NCBI GenBank assembly: GCA_025965155.1
Contig: JAOPXN010000130.1
Coordinates: 18,777-82,776 of the forward strand
Length of the DNA stretch: 64,000 bases
Origin: Propionibacteriaceae bacterium
GTDB lineage: Bacteria > Actinomycetota > Actinomycetes > Propionibacteriales > Propionibacteriaceae
Reading direction: 5' to 3'
In this document: one piece after another, positions 55,238-63,773 of the stretch
Layout: each line of letters begins with the position of its first letter
Position numbering within the stretch: position 1 is the stretch's first letter
Position numbers and translations under genes: made by a program
Notes under the pieces: generated by a model
The model's database searches: none
The model's input: only the letters and a program-made list of their open reading frames with translations
What the model was told of the DNA's origin: nothing

Positions 55238-55798
55238 ATGACCACACTCCGGAATCGGCCGAACACTGCACTCCTCGTGATCGATGTGCAGAACGGCGTG
55301 GTCCAGGGAGCGCACGAGCGCGACACCGTTGTCGCCAACGTCGACAGCCTGGTCGAGAAGGCGCGGCGAGAACAAGTGCCCGTGATCTGGGTCCAGCACT
55401 CCGACGAGGGGCTTGCACGAGGCAGCGACGACTGGCGGATCGTCCCCGAGCTCACTCGGGACGACGCGGAGCCGCTCATCGAGAAGAGCTACGGCGACGC
55501 CTTCGAGGACACCACGCTCGAACCCGTGCTGTCGGACCTCGGGGTCGGGCGGCTTGTTGTGGTTGGGGCACAGACCGATGCGTGCATCCGCTCGACGCTC
55601 CACGGTGCGTTTGCTAGGGGATATGACGCGACCCTCGTCAGCGACGCGCACACGACCGAGGACCAGACGGCCTGGGGAGCGCCGCGGCCGGACCAGGTCA
55701 TCGCGCACACGAACCTCTACTGGACATACCAAACCGCGCCGGGGCGGACGGCCGGGACAGTCGAAACCAAGGATGTCGACTTCGGCGCCGCATCCTAA
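55238..55798 (+). CDS. Isochorismatase-like cysteine hydrolase
   Basis: A protein of 186 residues. The triad is visible: Asp in LLVIDVQNGVV, Lys in LIEKSYGDAF, and Cys in GAQTDACIRSTLHGA. This superfamily includes nicotinamidases, carbamoylases and ureidoacrylate hydrolases; the substrate cannot be read here. GTAAGGAGAG sits before the ATG. It is divergent from the D-amino-acid operon, across a region that must hold both promoters. Confidence 0.88.
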   Translation: MTTLRNRPNTALLVIDVQNGVVQGAHERDTVVANVDSLVEKARREQVPVIWVQHSDEGLARGSDDWRIVPELTRDDAEPLIEKSYGDAFEDTTLEPVLSDLGVGRLVVVGAQTDACIRSTLHGAFARGYDATLVSDAHTTEDQTAWGAPRPDQVIAHTNLYWTYQTAPGRTAGTVETKDVDFGAAS

Positions 55799-55849
55799 GC
55801 GGCTGCGGACCGGATCGGCCGGGCCCGAGAGCCGGCCACGTGGCGGTGC

Positions 55850-56530
55850 CGGGCGATCCGTGCCACCCCCAAGCGGGGCCACCACAACGCGGAGGTGGCC
55901 CGGAGATATCCGGTCACAGTGCTCGAACTGCCACGGTTGGAGCACAAGAAGTCCGAGGCGCTCAACACCGCCTGGGCCCGGTACGGCCGGGATGCAGACA
56001 TCGTGATCTGCCTGGACGCCGACACCGTGATGCCGCCCAACGCGGTTAAGGACTGGGAGCAGGAGCTCATCGGGGACGCCGACCGCCTGGAGAACGAGCA
56101 GGTGTGGCTGGACACCACCGATCCGGGCACCACCCAGGTGAAGCCTCGCGGGGCGCTCCCGCTAGGCGGGTCCTCCAGCAAGTTCACCATGCTGGGCACT
56201 GACTTCCTGACCCGACTACAGCGGGCAGAGTTCTCCCGCTGGACCGACACCGCACTCCGGCGCGGCTGGACCTCGGTGTCTTTCTGCCGCTGTTCTTCGT
56301 AGCTGTCCAGGTGAAGCACGCCCTACGCATCCCGCACAGGCACCGGACCGACCTGGTCCACGCCATCTTGATCTAGCCGACGGAGACCTTCGCCTGGCTT
56401 CGAGCTGGGTGGTTCACGGCGGCCTGGGTACAGGCCCCAACCGCTTTGCTGATGGGCAGGCGAAAGGATCACTGGCAAGCTCAGTACCGCGCGGAATCAT
56501 TCAGCCTCAGCGTGCGCGGTCGGATCCGCC
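55850..56530 (+). pseudogene. Glycosyltransferase family 2 relic (NodC/hyaluronan-synthase type)
   Basis: A truncated, frameshifted GT2. EVARRYPVTVLELPRLEHKK leads to IVICLDADTVMPPN, the D-x-D nucleotide-sugar region, in one frame. KFTMLGTDFLTRLQRAEF follows. Near 56260 the frame changes to LDLGVFLPLFFVAVQVKH, a membrane-helix-like stretch. A TAG then interrupts before TFAWLRAGWFTAAWVQAPTA and a basic end. The N-terminus and the catalytic Q-x-x-R-W region are missing. Confidence 0.65.
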
Positions 56531-56554
56531 TGCTCCTGATCCGGTTGACCGCGC

Positions 56555-57215
56555 TTGACTATCGCCGGCGCGCTGGTTATCCCCTCCGTCGGAAATCTCT
56601 ACCCGGCCTCCGGGCTGCCGACCGTAGCCAGCATGGCCAGGGTCGGACCTGCCGAGACCATGGAAAGCGCTGCGCCTGTGCGCTGCTCGAGATATGTGGC
56701 TCTGACCTACGACGACGGTCCGACCGCGTTCACCGCCGCCACCTCCGACCTGCTCCGGCGCTACCGGCTGCACGCCACATTCTTCGTAACCAGCGAGCAG
56801 ATCCAGAACAGCCGAGAGGTGGTGTACGCCCTCGCCGCCGAGGGCCATGAGATCGGCGTCCACGCCGGGCACATCCGGCGGCTCACCGAACTCCCACTGG
56901 CCCAGGCACAGGCGGAGATCGATCAAACGTCAAAGCTGATCGAGGACACGACCGGACGCCGTCCCAAGCTGTTTCGACCCGCCTACGGCGATTCCAATGA
57001 CGCGATCGAGACGTTCGTCGCCAACGAGAATATTCCGCAGGCGCTATGGACCCAGGACACGAACGACTGGCTCGGCAAGACCGCCTCCGAGATCGATGAC
57101 GTCATCGATGGAGCAGCAGCCGGCGACATCATCTTTGATGCACGACGACAGGGACACCGCCGTCAAGGTTGTGCCCTGGCAGAACGCGCGCTCCGAGAAA
57201 GAAGCAGCACGATGA
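56555..57215 (+). pseudogene. NodB-like polysaccharide deacetylase, frameshifted
   Basis: A carbohydrate esterase 4 domain. YVALTYDDGPTAF is motif 1. IGVHAGHIRRLT takes the place of motif 2 but has HxxH instead of H-S/T-x-x-H spacing. LFRPAYGDSN is motif 3. After GDII near 57135 one extra T throws the frame; the other frame continues LMHDDRDTAVKVVPW, the usual CE4 end, and stops at 57213-57215. Such enzymes remove N-acetyl groups from chitin-like chains. With the GT2 relic upstream it forms a decayed NodC/NodB-like pair. Confidence 0.65.
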
Positions 57216-57322
57216 ATGAAGCATTGACTATTGGCACCTGGGTGCTCACCGGGATCGGCTTGGTGTACGGGCTTCTTGGCTGCGTGGACCTGTGCCGACA
57301 CCTGTCCAAGCTCCGCCCATAG
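57212..57322 (+). CDS. Tiny membrane peptide after deacetylase relic
   Basis: 36 codons: a single hydrophobic helix (TWVLTGIGLVYGLLGCVDL) with a short basic end. Its ATG overlaps the stop of the corrected deacetylase frame by ATGA, which supports the view that both were once a coupled pair. It may be inactive now. No family recognised. Confidence 0.35.
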   Translation: MNEALTIGTWVLTGIGLVYGLLGCVDLCRHLSKLRP

Positions 57323-57419
57323 AGTGAGGAGCGGACGCCGGACCCGAGCTCGCTACTCAGGCGTCTTGTCGGCCACACAACAGGCACTTACGATCTCGAT
57401 TGATGCAGTGAGGAAGTCG

Positions 57420-57968
57420 ATGCCAGCCACTCAGCCGCCCGACAGGGCGGCGCCTCCGGTCGGCCAGCTGGCCAGTGCGCTCTGGCTGAGCCCCGCCGAG
57501 CAGCAGGCCTGGCGGGCCTTCCTTACCGTGCACCGGGCTGTCTTCGCGGCGCTCGAGGCGCGGTTACAGAGCGAGTCCGGCATGCCGCTGGCGTACTACT
57601 CAATCTTGGTCACGCTGGCCGAGGCGCCCGACCGGACGCTCCGGATGGGCGAGCTCGCCGCCCAGCTGCATGCCTCACCCAGCAGCACCAGCCACGCCGT
57701 CACTCGCCTCGAGTCCTGGGGTTGGGTCGATCGGCGCAACGATCCGACCGACCGTCGGGCTCAGTTAGCGGTGCTGACCGACGAAGGCTTACAGGCCCTC
57801 GCTGACGCCGCGCCGGGGCACGTTGCCGCAGTGCGAGAGTATCTTTTCGCTCCGCTGACCCCCGAACAGATCACCCAGCTTCGCGTGATCAGCGAAACCG
57901 TCACGGCGGCACGCGAGGAAACCTCGGGAGTGGGTGGCGATGCTGCGGACTCTGGAGACGCGGAATGA
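57420..57968 (+). CDS. MarR family transcriptional regulator
   Basis: A protein of 182 residues. It has a winged helix-turn-helix with the MarR recognition stretch MGELAAQLHASPSSTSHAVT and wing DRRNDPTDRRAQLAVLT, and flanking dimerisation helices. Such proteins repress genes until a small phenolic or oxidant binds. GAGGAAG precedes the ATG at 57420; the longer upstream frame belongs to another context. Targets are not evident: the relic polysaccharide pair lies before it and the sigma-CHAT operon after it. Confidence 0.88.
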   Translation: MPATQPPDRAAPPVGQLASALWLSPAEQQAWRAFLTVHRAVFAALEARLQSESGMPLAYYSILVTLAEAPDRTLRMGELAAQLHASPSSTSHAVTRLESWGWVDRRNDPTDRRAQLAVLTDEGLQALADAAPGHVAAVREYLFAPLTPEQITQLRVISETVTAAREETSGVGGDAADSGDAE

Positions 57969-58397
57969 GACCGTAGCGCTCGTTGGCCGATCGCCACCGA
58001 AGCGCAACCGATGGCTCCCCCGCATCCGGTCGCCAAAAAAAAGATCTAGCCGGTTGGATCAAACAGGTCCTCAGCCGGCACTAGTGAATCGGGGGGCTAC
58101 GCACGCCTCGGACATCGCAGTTCCGGGGGGACGATGTCCGAGGTGTGGCGAACCTTCCGAACTACTGACAGCGAACAACACCCGTACTAGAAAGGTTGAA
58201 CGGTCCGCTTTTACCCCGTCCTTGGAACTTTTATACACCGTCCTTGGAAGTCGATCGACGGGCCATGTTGACGCGCATAGTATATTCTGAATTGAATTAT
58301 ATTATGAGTTGAATTTCCGCGTAGAGAGTCAACGCTGCTAGGCCCAGTGCCAGTCGGCCGGGGAGCGTCGCGGAATTGCACCTTGGGGGGTGGTCTC
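57969..58397. other. AT-rich promoter region of the sigma-CHAT operon
   Basis: About 430 bp. It includes the hairpin at 58107-58144, a doubled element ccgtccttggaa (near 58216 and 58239), and a strongly AT-rich stretch around 58278-58312 that stands out in this GC-rich DNA. No gene is supported. It is a good place for a regulated promoter. Confidence 0.5.
58107..58144. promoter_or_regulatory. Perfect 12-bp inverted repeat upstream of sigma factor gene
   Basis: cctcggacatcg and cgatgtccgagg are exact reverse complements with a 14-base loop. They lie between the MarR gene and the sigma factor. It could terminate the MarR transcript or serve as an operator. Confidence 0.5.
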
Positions 58398-59015
58398 GTG
58401 TCACAAGACTCATTTGATCAGCTTGTTCATTCAAGCATTCTTGAATCTGCCCGATCTGCCGGTGACAGCGGCGTGTGGATGGCAAGTCCGGCGGTGGTCT
58501 CGGACAGCGAACTCCTGCAACGTTGCCGTAAGGGTGATGCTGAAGCGTGGGGGATCCTGGTTGGACGGTACGAGCGTCTGGTGTTCAGCGTCGCGCTTCG
58601 CAATGGCGTGAGCTGGGAGGACGCCGCCGACGTCACCCAGACCACTTTTATCGCCCTGCTGGATGCCATCGACCTTCTCCGGGAGGACGAGAGACTCGGG
58701 TCGTGGCTGATGACGGTCGCACGTCGCCAAGCCTGGCGGAGCCGTCGCCGCGGCGAGCGATTGACCGGCCCGTTGGACCGGTCAACTACTCCGGCTGACG
58801 CCATCGAGGATTGGGAGCGGCTGGTCTGGCTGCACGCGGGACTGGAACAGCTGGGCGATCCCTGTCGGGAGTTGCTCACCGCGCTGTACTTGGACGTTGA
58901 CTCCCCGTCCTATGCAGCTATTGCGCCCCGTCTCAACCGTGCAGTCGGCAGTATCGGCCCGCTGCGGGCGCGCTGTCTGGCCCGTCTGCGGGCCATCCTG
59001 GGGGAGGCGGCATGA
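58398..59015 (+). CDS. ECF-like RNA polymerase sigma factor
   Basis: A protein of 205 residues. Region 2 is clear: LLQRCRKGDAEAWGILVGRY then DAADVTQTTFIALLDAIDLL and SWLMTVARRQAWRSRRR. Region 4 is LGDPCRELLTALYLDVDSPS to GPLRARCLARLRAIL. There is an N-terminal extension of ~35 residues if the GTG at 58398 is used (GGGGGTGG upstream); an ATG at 58479 is the alternative. It heads a four-gene unit with stop-start overlaps and should direct transcription in response to the CHAT branch. Confidence 0.88.
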   Translation: MSQDSFDQLVHSSILESARSAGDSGVWMASPAVVSDSELLQRCRKGDAEAWGILVGRYERLVFSVALRNGVSWEDAADVTQTTFIALLDAIDLLREDERLGSWLMTVARRQAWRSRRRGERLTGPLDRSTTPADAIEDWERLVWLHAGLEQLGDPCRELLTALYLDVDSPSYAAIAPRLNRAVGSIGPLRARCLARLRAILGEAA

Positions 59016-59665
59016 GCCCGGCAGAGCGCGACGACGCATCCCCCGATTTCCCGATTCTTGTTGATTGGGTCGAAGGACGGCTAGACCCGGCGACCGCCGC
59101 CGGCGTCTCCGAAGCGGTCAGGGCCGGAGATCCGCAGGCCACGGCCGACGTCGAGTGGCTGCGGGGGTTCCTCGACCTGGCACACGCGATGCCGCTGCAC
59201 AAGCCGCCGCCGATCATCAGCCAGAACCTATGCCGCTACTACGGGCGCTGGAGTAGAGCCCGAGCGACGCTTGACCACCCGCGGCTGGAACTGAACGCGA
59301 GCTTACTGTTCGACAGTCGGCTGGATCTTGCGCCGGTAGGCGTACGCGGACCCAACGACTCCGAAGGTTTCGTGCACCTGGCCTATACGACCGATCGCGC
59401 CGATCTCGTTCTTGATATCAGCCTGGTCGGCGGCCGCGTCGCCCGTCTGGACGGGCAGGTGCTGTTGACCGACGACGACCAGGCCCCGATCTTTGAGGCC
59501 GTCGCCGCAGGCCCCAGTGGCGCCAGGCGCACCGTCGATGGAGACGCCCTCGGCTACTTCTGCCTGACCGACGTACCTGAGGACGCCACTGAGCTCCGGG
59601 TGACCAACGGTGACATGGCCATCGTGGTTCCCCTCGATCTGCGGGGCGAGGATTCGGGGTTGTGA
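59012..59665 (+). CDS. Putative anti-sigma factor / CHAT substrate with beta-rich C-terminus
   Basis: A protein of 217 residues. Residues ~14-60 (LVDWVEGRLDPATAAGVSEA, then VEWLRGFLDL) look like the helical start of an anti-sigma domain, but the zinc ligands H-x3-C-x2-C are missing. Residues ~90-217 are beta-rich (LVGGRVARLDGQVLLTDDD, then ATELRVTNGDMAIVVPLDL), resembling a regulatory beta sandwich. A Pro/Arg stretch between the parts could be a cleavage linker. It overlaps the sigma gene by ATGA. Anti-sigma identity is inferred from position and the N-terminal pattern. Confidence 0.6.
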   Translation: MSPAERDDASPDFPILVDWVEGRLDPATAAGVSEAVRAGDPQATADVEWLRGFLDLAHAMPLHKPPPIISQNLCRYYGRWSRARATLDHPRLELNASLLFDSRLDLAPVGVRGPNDSEGFVHLAYTTDRADLVLDISLVGGRVARLDGQVLLTDDDQAPIFEAVAAGPSGARRTVDGDALGYFCLTDVPEDATELRVTNGDMAIVVPLDLRGEDSGL

Positions 59666-62514
59666 CCGGACGGCTACCGGCTGCGGTGGTTGATCTGCTC
59701 TCTTTGACCACCGATGTCGCTCGTTTGCAGAACCTCCAGGACGAAGGGCTGGCCGACGTCGAAGGTCTGGAGTGGGTACTTGACCGGGCCCAGGAGCTGG
59801 GGCATGACAATCCCGAAGCGGCCAGCCAGCTGGCGCAGCTCTGCGATGCAGCGGCGCAGCGGTTGGAGCTAGCCTCGACCAGCGCTCGGGCCCGTTATCT
59901 ACTGGCGCGGGTGCACGCCGAGCGCGGCCAGCCCGACCGCGCTCTAGAGCTGATTGAGCAGGCCCGTGACTTGTGGTGGGGAGCGGGGCAGCAGCTCCAG
60001 TCGCTGCGTACCGATCTGGGCCGAATGCAGATCCTTGACGATCTGGGCCGGCACAGCGAGGCGCTCGCGGTCGGCACCGGCCTGATCGCGGCCCTGGACA
60101 GTCTGACCGTGAGCGAGAATGAGGAGGAGCTGCGGGACTGGACTCGCGCCGCCGCGCTGGAGAACGTCGGCGTGGCGTATGGGTTCGTCGGCGAGCACGA
60201 ACGGGCGCTGGAGGCGTACGCGATGGCCGAAGGCTCCTATCTCGCTCTCGACATGGTGGAAGAGACGGCGCGCCCTCGAGCCAACCGCGGCGTTGAGCTG
60301 CTGGAGCTCGGGCGCGGCCGGGAAGCCCTCAGCGTGCTCCGTTCGGCCGAAGCGGTGTTCGCGGAGGCGGGTGATCGGCTGTGGTCGGCCAAGTGCCTGG
60401 GTCACGTCGCGCAGGCATTGGAGCAGGTGGGCGAGTTACGCGCCGCCCTTCAAGTCCTAGAACCGGCCCGGGTCACTCTCGACGAGCTCGGGGCAGAGAC
60501 GGAAGCGGCCCGAATCCGGCTGGCGATCGCCCGGGTGTACCTGGGGGTCGGGCTGGCCGAGGAGGCCGGCGTCGAGGCGACCGCCGCATTGGAGAATGCT
60601 TTGGCGTCGGGGCTGGCCCACGACGCCGCCACGGCCCGGTTCATCATCGCGCAGGCCCAGGCCGACGCCGGCAACCTGGACGAGGCGGGGCGGGAGGTGC
60701 GTGCCGCGGCGTCCATGTTCGCTCAGGTCGGGGACGCCCAAGGACAGGCCAGGGCGAAGCTGGCCGAGGCCGAGATCGCCGCCGCTCAAGATGAGCATGG
60801 TGAGGCGGTGCGGCTTGCCACCGCAGCGGCCGAGGCGCTCCGGGCCGGAGGCTGGCTTATTCCTCTCACCTGGGCTGAGCTGTGCCTGTCCGATAGCGCC
60901 GACGACATGGTGACCGCGGCTGCTCACTTGAGGCGGGCAACGACACTGGCCCGTCGGCTCGGTCTTCCTCAGCTCCGTTACGCCTGCGATGTGCGTACCG
61001 CACGCAATCACCGCCGCGCAGGCCGGGAAGCGGTGGCCGAGCGCCTCCTCCGGGCAGCGATCGACGACGCTGATCAGGTCGGTGCGAGCCTGCCCACCTA
61101 CGAGATGCGACGCGCCTTCCGGGCGGGGAGGCTGGCCGCTTACGAGGAGCTGATCGAGCTTCTCCTGCAGCGCGCGACCGGGCCCGATATCGCTGAGGCA
61201 CTGCGGATGGCTGACCGATCCAAGTACCGGACCATGGAAGATCTGCGGACGCGAACTGTCGGCGCTCCTCGTCGACATCGCACCTCACTCCCAGGCTCGA
61301 CGCCCGAGCTGGAAAGCCAGCTCGACCAGCTCCGGATCGACCTGAACGCCGTCTACGGAGCGCTCACATCGACCGAGTCGTCACGGGCTCCGGCGCTTCG
61401 GCGACGGGCATCCGAGCTAGAACGAAGGATCAACACCTTACGGGCGAGGGCGGCAGTCAGCGGGACGCCGCTCGCACGGCCGCAGCATGCGGTGTCTCAC
61501 ACTGAGGCTGACAGCCACGCCGTGGGACTGGAGTTCCACGTCAGCGGGGACGATGTGGTCGCATTCGTCACCCACGGCGGACGAGTCGTTGCCCAGCGAC
61601 TGACCGGTGTGTTGCCGGATGTTGAGGTGCAGCTCGACCGGCTGGCCGCGCAGTGGAGCCGGTTCCGGATGGGGGCTGCTTTCGTGAAACGCCATCAGGT
61701 CGCATTGACGCAGACCTGCCAACAGATCCTCGGCTCGCTGTACCGGCTGCTCATCGCGCCGATCGCGGAACTGCTAACCGACGGCGGGCGTCACCTTGTT
61801 GTGGTGCCGCACCGGCGCCTGCACCAGGTGCCGTTCCATGCGCTGTACGACGGCTCGGCTTACCTGGTGGACCGGTGGACCATCACCGTGTCGCCGAGCC
61901 TGGCAGGTAGCGGGGTCCGTGCGGCGTCGCTGGACCAAGGCACTGTTGTTCTGGCGGTGCCCGACGCGCGGGCGCGGTCGGTGAGCCACGAGGCCGCAAC
62001 GCTGGCCAGCCTGCTCCCGGACACCCAGGTCTTCCTCGGCACCGAGGCCACCTCCGACACTTTGATGACGTCCATGCCCGGTCCCGGCGCGCTGCACATC
62101 GCCTGCCACGGTCTTTACCGGGCAGCGAACCCGCTGTTCTCTTCCTTGCGATTGGCTGATCGCTGGGTGGCAGCCGCCGAGGTCCTCGACTTGGACCTCG
62201 ATGGCGCGCTCGTCACACTCAGCGCGTGCGAATCCGGCCGCTACGGCACCGGCACCGCGGAGCCGGTCGGCCTGGGATGGGCCTTCCTCGCTGCCGGCGC
62301 CAGCGGGGTGGTAGTCAGCCAGTGGGCGGTTGATGACGACGTCACCGCAACTTTGATGGGACAGCTTTACAGCCACCTCGTTGCTGGCAGCCACCCAGCC
62401 GATGCTCTACGGCGAGCGCAGCAAGCCACTGCTCGTCATCATTCCCACCCGTTCTACTGGGCACCGTTCGCGTACGTTGCCTCAGCCCATGACCTAATCG
62501 GAGCCACCCCATGA
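59662..62514 (+). CDS. TPR-CHAT caspase-like protease
   Basis: A protein of 950 residues. Residues ~1-440 are TPR-like helical repeats (AERGQPDRALELIEQARDLW type). Residues ~540-600 are coiled-coil-like. A C-terminal CHAT domain begins near 640, with HLVVVPHRRLHQVPFHAL. The catalytic dyad is His816 in LHIACHGLYR and Cys856 in TLSACESG. GASGVVVSQWAVDD and a late HPFYWAPFAYV are typical CHAT. There is no signal peptide, so it is a cytoplasmic protease. GTGA overlap upstream, ATGA overlap downstream. Its target may be the small protein just upstream or the subtilisin. Confidence 0.9.
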   Translation: MTGRLPAAVVDLLSLTTDVARLQNLQDEGLADVEGLEWVLDRAQELGHDNPEAASQLAQLCDAAAQRLELASTSARARYLLARVHAERGQPDRALELIEQARDLWWGAGQQLQSLRTDLGRMQILDDLGRHSEALAVGTGLIAALDSLTVSENEEELRDWTRAAALENVGVAYGFVGEHERALEAYAMAEGSYLALDMVEETARPRANRGVELLELGRGREALSVLRSAEAVFAEAGDRLWSAKCLGHVAQALEQVGELRAALQVLEPARVTLDELGAETEAARIRLAIARVYLGVGLAEEAGVEATAALENALASGLAHDAATARFIIAQAQADAGNLDEAGREVRAAASMFAQVGDAQGQARAKLAEAEIAAAQDEHGEAVRLATAAAEALRAGGWLIPLTWAELCLSDSADDMVTAAAHLRRATTLARRLGLPQLRYACDVRTARNHRRAGREAVAERLLRAAIDDADQVGASLPTYEMRRAFRAGRLAAYEELIELLLQRATGPDIAEALRMADRSKYRTMEDLRTRTVGAPRRHRTSLPGSTPELESQLDQLRIDLNAVYGALTSTESSRAPALRRRASELERRINTLRARAAVSGTPLARPQHAVSHTEADSHAVGLEFHVSGDDVVAFVTHGGRVVAQRLTGVLPDVEVQLDRLAAQWSRFRMGAAFVKRHQVALTQTCQQILGSLYRLLIAPIAELLTDGGRHLVVVPHRRLHQVPFHALYDGSAYLVDRWTITVSPSLAGSGVRAASLDQGTVVLAVPDARARSVSHEAATLASLLPDTQVFLGTEATSDTLMTSMPGPGALHIACHGLYRAANPLFSSLRLADRWVAAAEVLDLDLDGALVTLSACESGRYGTGTAEPVGLGWAFLAAGASGVVVSQWAVDDDVTATLMGQLYSHLVAGSHPADALRRAQQATARHHSHPFYWAPFAYVASAHDLIGATP

Positions 62515-63773
62515 ATAGCCTTCGACGACGCCTGCTCGTGCTGGCGCTCGTTTTTGCAACAGCCGGTGCCGCGTCACTGACGCCCACGGCATTAGCGGCG
62601 ACGCCTTGCTCACCAGCCAACCCGGCCGCCCGGGCCGAGGTGGTGGTCAAGCTGGCCCCCGGCCACACCATCGGTGAGGTCCTCGCCGCCTTCCCAGTCG
62701 AGCTTGGTCCACGATTGCTGAGTTCACACGGTCTCTACGTTGTACGTGCCACCGAGCCGCAGTACTGCCGCACCGTTCAGTGGTCGAAGAAGCTGGCGGT
62801 GAGGATCAGAGCCAACGGCGCCGTCTCCTACGCCCAGTCCAACCTTCCGGCCGATCTCTCCGACGGTCGCTTCCACGCCTGGCCGCAGGGCGACCCAGAC
62901 GATGCCGGCACCGATTCGGCGGTGTGGACCAACCAGGCGGCCAGCCGTCAACTGCAGTTAGCCGCGTCGCATCGGCTGAGCACTGGCGCCGGTATCCTGG
63001 TGGCGGTGCTGGATACCGGTGCCGAGCTCAACCACCCCGCGTTCGCCGGACAGCTCCAGGCCGGCTGGGATTACGTGGACGACGATCCGAACCCTTCTGA
63101 GGTCCAGAACGGCCGCGACGACGACGGCGACGGCGCCGTCGACGAATCGTACGGGCACGGCACGTTCGTCAGCGGAGTGGTGGCCATGACCGCCCCCGGA
63201 GCGCGCATCATGCCGATGCGGGTACTTGACAGCGACGGACGGGGCAATCTCTTCGTGGTTGCCGAAGCCATCACAGACGCTGTCAACGCCGGGGCCGACG
63301 TCATCAATCTCGCATTCGGCACGGACACCAAACCTGAAGCCACCTTGCTCAAAGACGCCATCAAGCTGGCACGCGCGCGTGGTGTGGTCATTACCGCGTC
63401 AGCAGGTAACGAGAGCAGCACCGCTGAACAGTATCCCGCTGCCCTGGGCGAGATCCTCGCCGTCAGCGCGCTCCGAGCCGATCTGCAACAACTGGCGCTG
63501 TTCTCGAACTCGGGTGACTGGGTCGATGTCGCCGCGCCTGGGGTGCTGGTCGTTGGGCCGGTGCCGGGAGGTCGTTATGCGTACTGGAATGGGACCTCAG
63601 TCGCCGCCCCGTTCGTCGCCGGGCAGGCTGCGCTCATTCGTTCCCGTCAACCGCGGCTGGACGCCAACAAGGTGATCAACGCCATCACCGGCAGCACCAC
63701 TGTGATCAAGGCGACTGGGCAGCCCGACGTACATCGGATCAACATCCTGCGAAGCCTGACCTACCCGAAGTAA
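62511..63773 (+). CDS. Secreted subtilisin-like serine protease (S8)
   Basis: A protein of 420 residues. A signal peptide (core LLVLALVFATAGAASL) is followed by an inhibitor-I9-like propeptide of ~100 residues (VVVKLAPGHTIGEVLAAF) and an S8 domain. The triad is Asp168 (AVLDTGAEL), His216 (SYGHGTFVSG) and Ser363 (NGTSVAAPF). An acidic insert DDDPNPSEVQNGRDDDGDG looks like a calcium-binding loop. It should act outside the membrane. It is the last gene of the sigma-CHAT unit. Confidence 0.9.
   Translation: MNSLRRRLLVLALVFATAGAASLTPTALAATPCSPANPAARAEVVVKLAPGHTIGEVLAAFPVELGPRLLSSHGLYVVRATEPQYCRTVQWSKKLAVRIRANGAVSYAQSNLPADLSDGRFHAWPQGDPDDAGTDSAVWTNQAASRQLQLAASHRLSTGAGILVAVLDTGAELNHPAFAGQLQAGWDYVDDDPNPSEVQNGRDDDGDGAVDESYGHGTFVSGVVAMTAPGARIMPMRVLDSDGRGNLFVVAEAITDAVNAGADVINLAFGTDTKPEATLLKDAIKLARARGVVITASAGNESSTAEQYPAALGEILAVSALRADLQQLALFSNSGDWVDVAAPGVLVVGPVPGGRYAYWNGTSVAAPFVAGQAALIRSRQPRLDANKVINAITGSTTVIKATGQPDVHRINILRSLTYPK

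Noticed and set aside
58398..63773. Classic zinc-binding anti-sigma partner (ZAS) for the sigma factor
   Set aside because: The second gene lacks H-x3-C-x2-C, so a ZAS label is not supported; only a zinc-less anti-sigma-like role is proposed.
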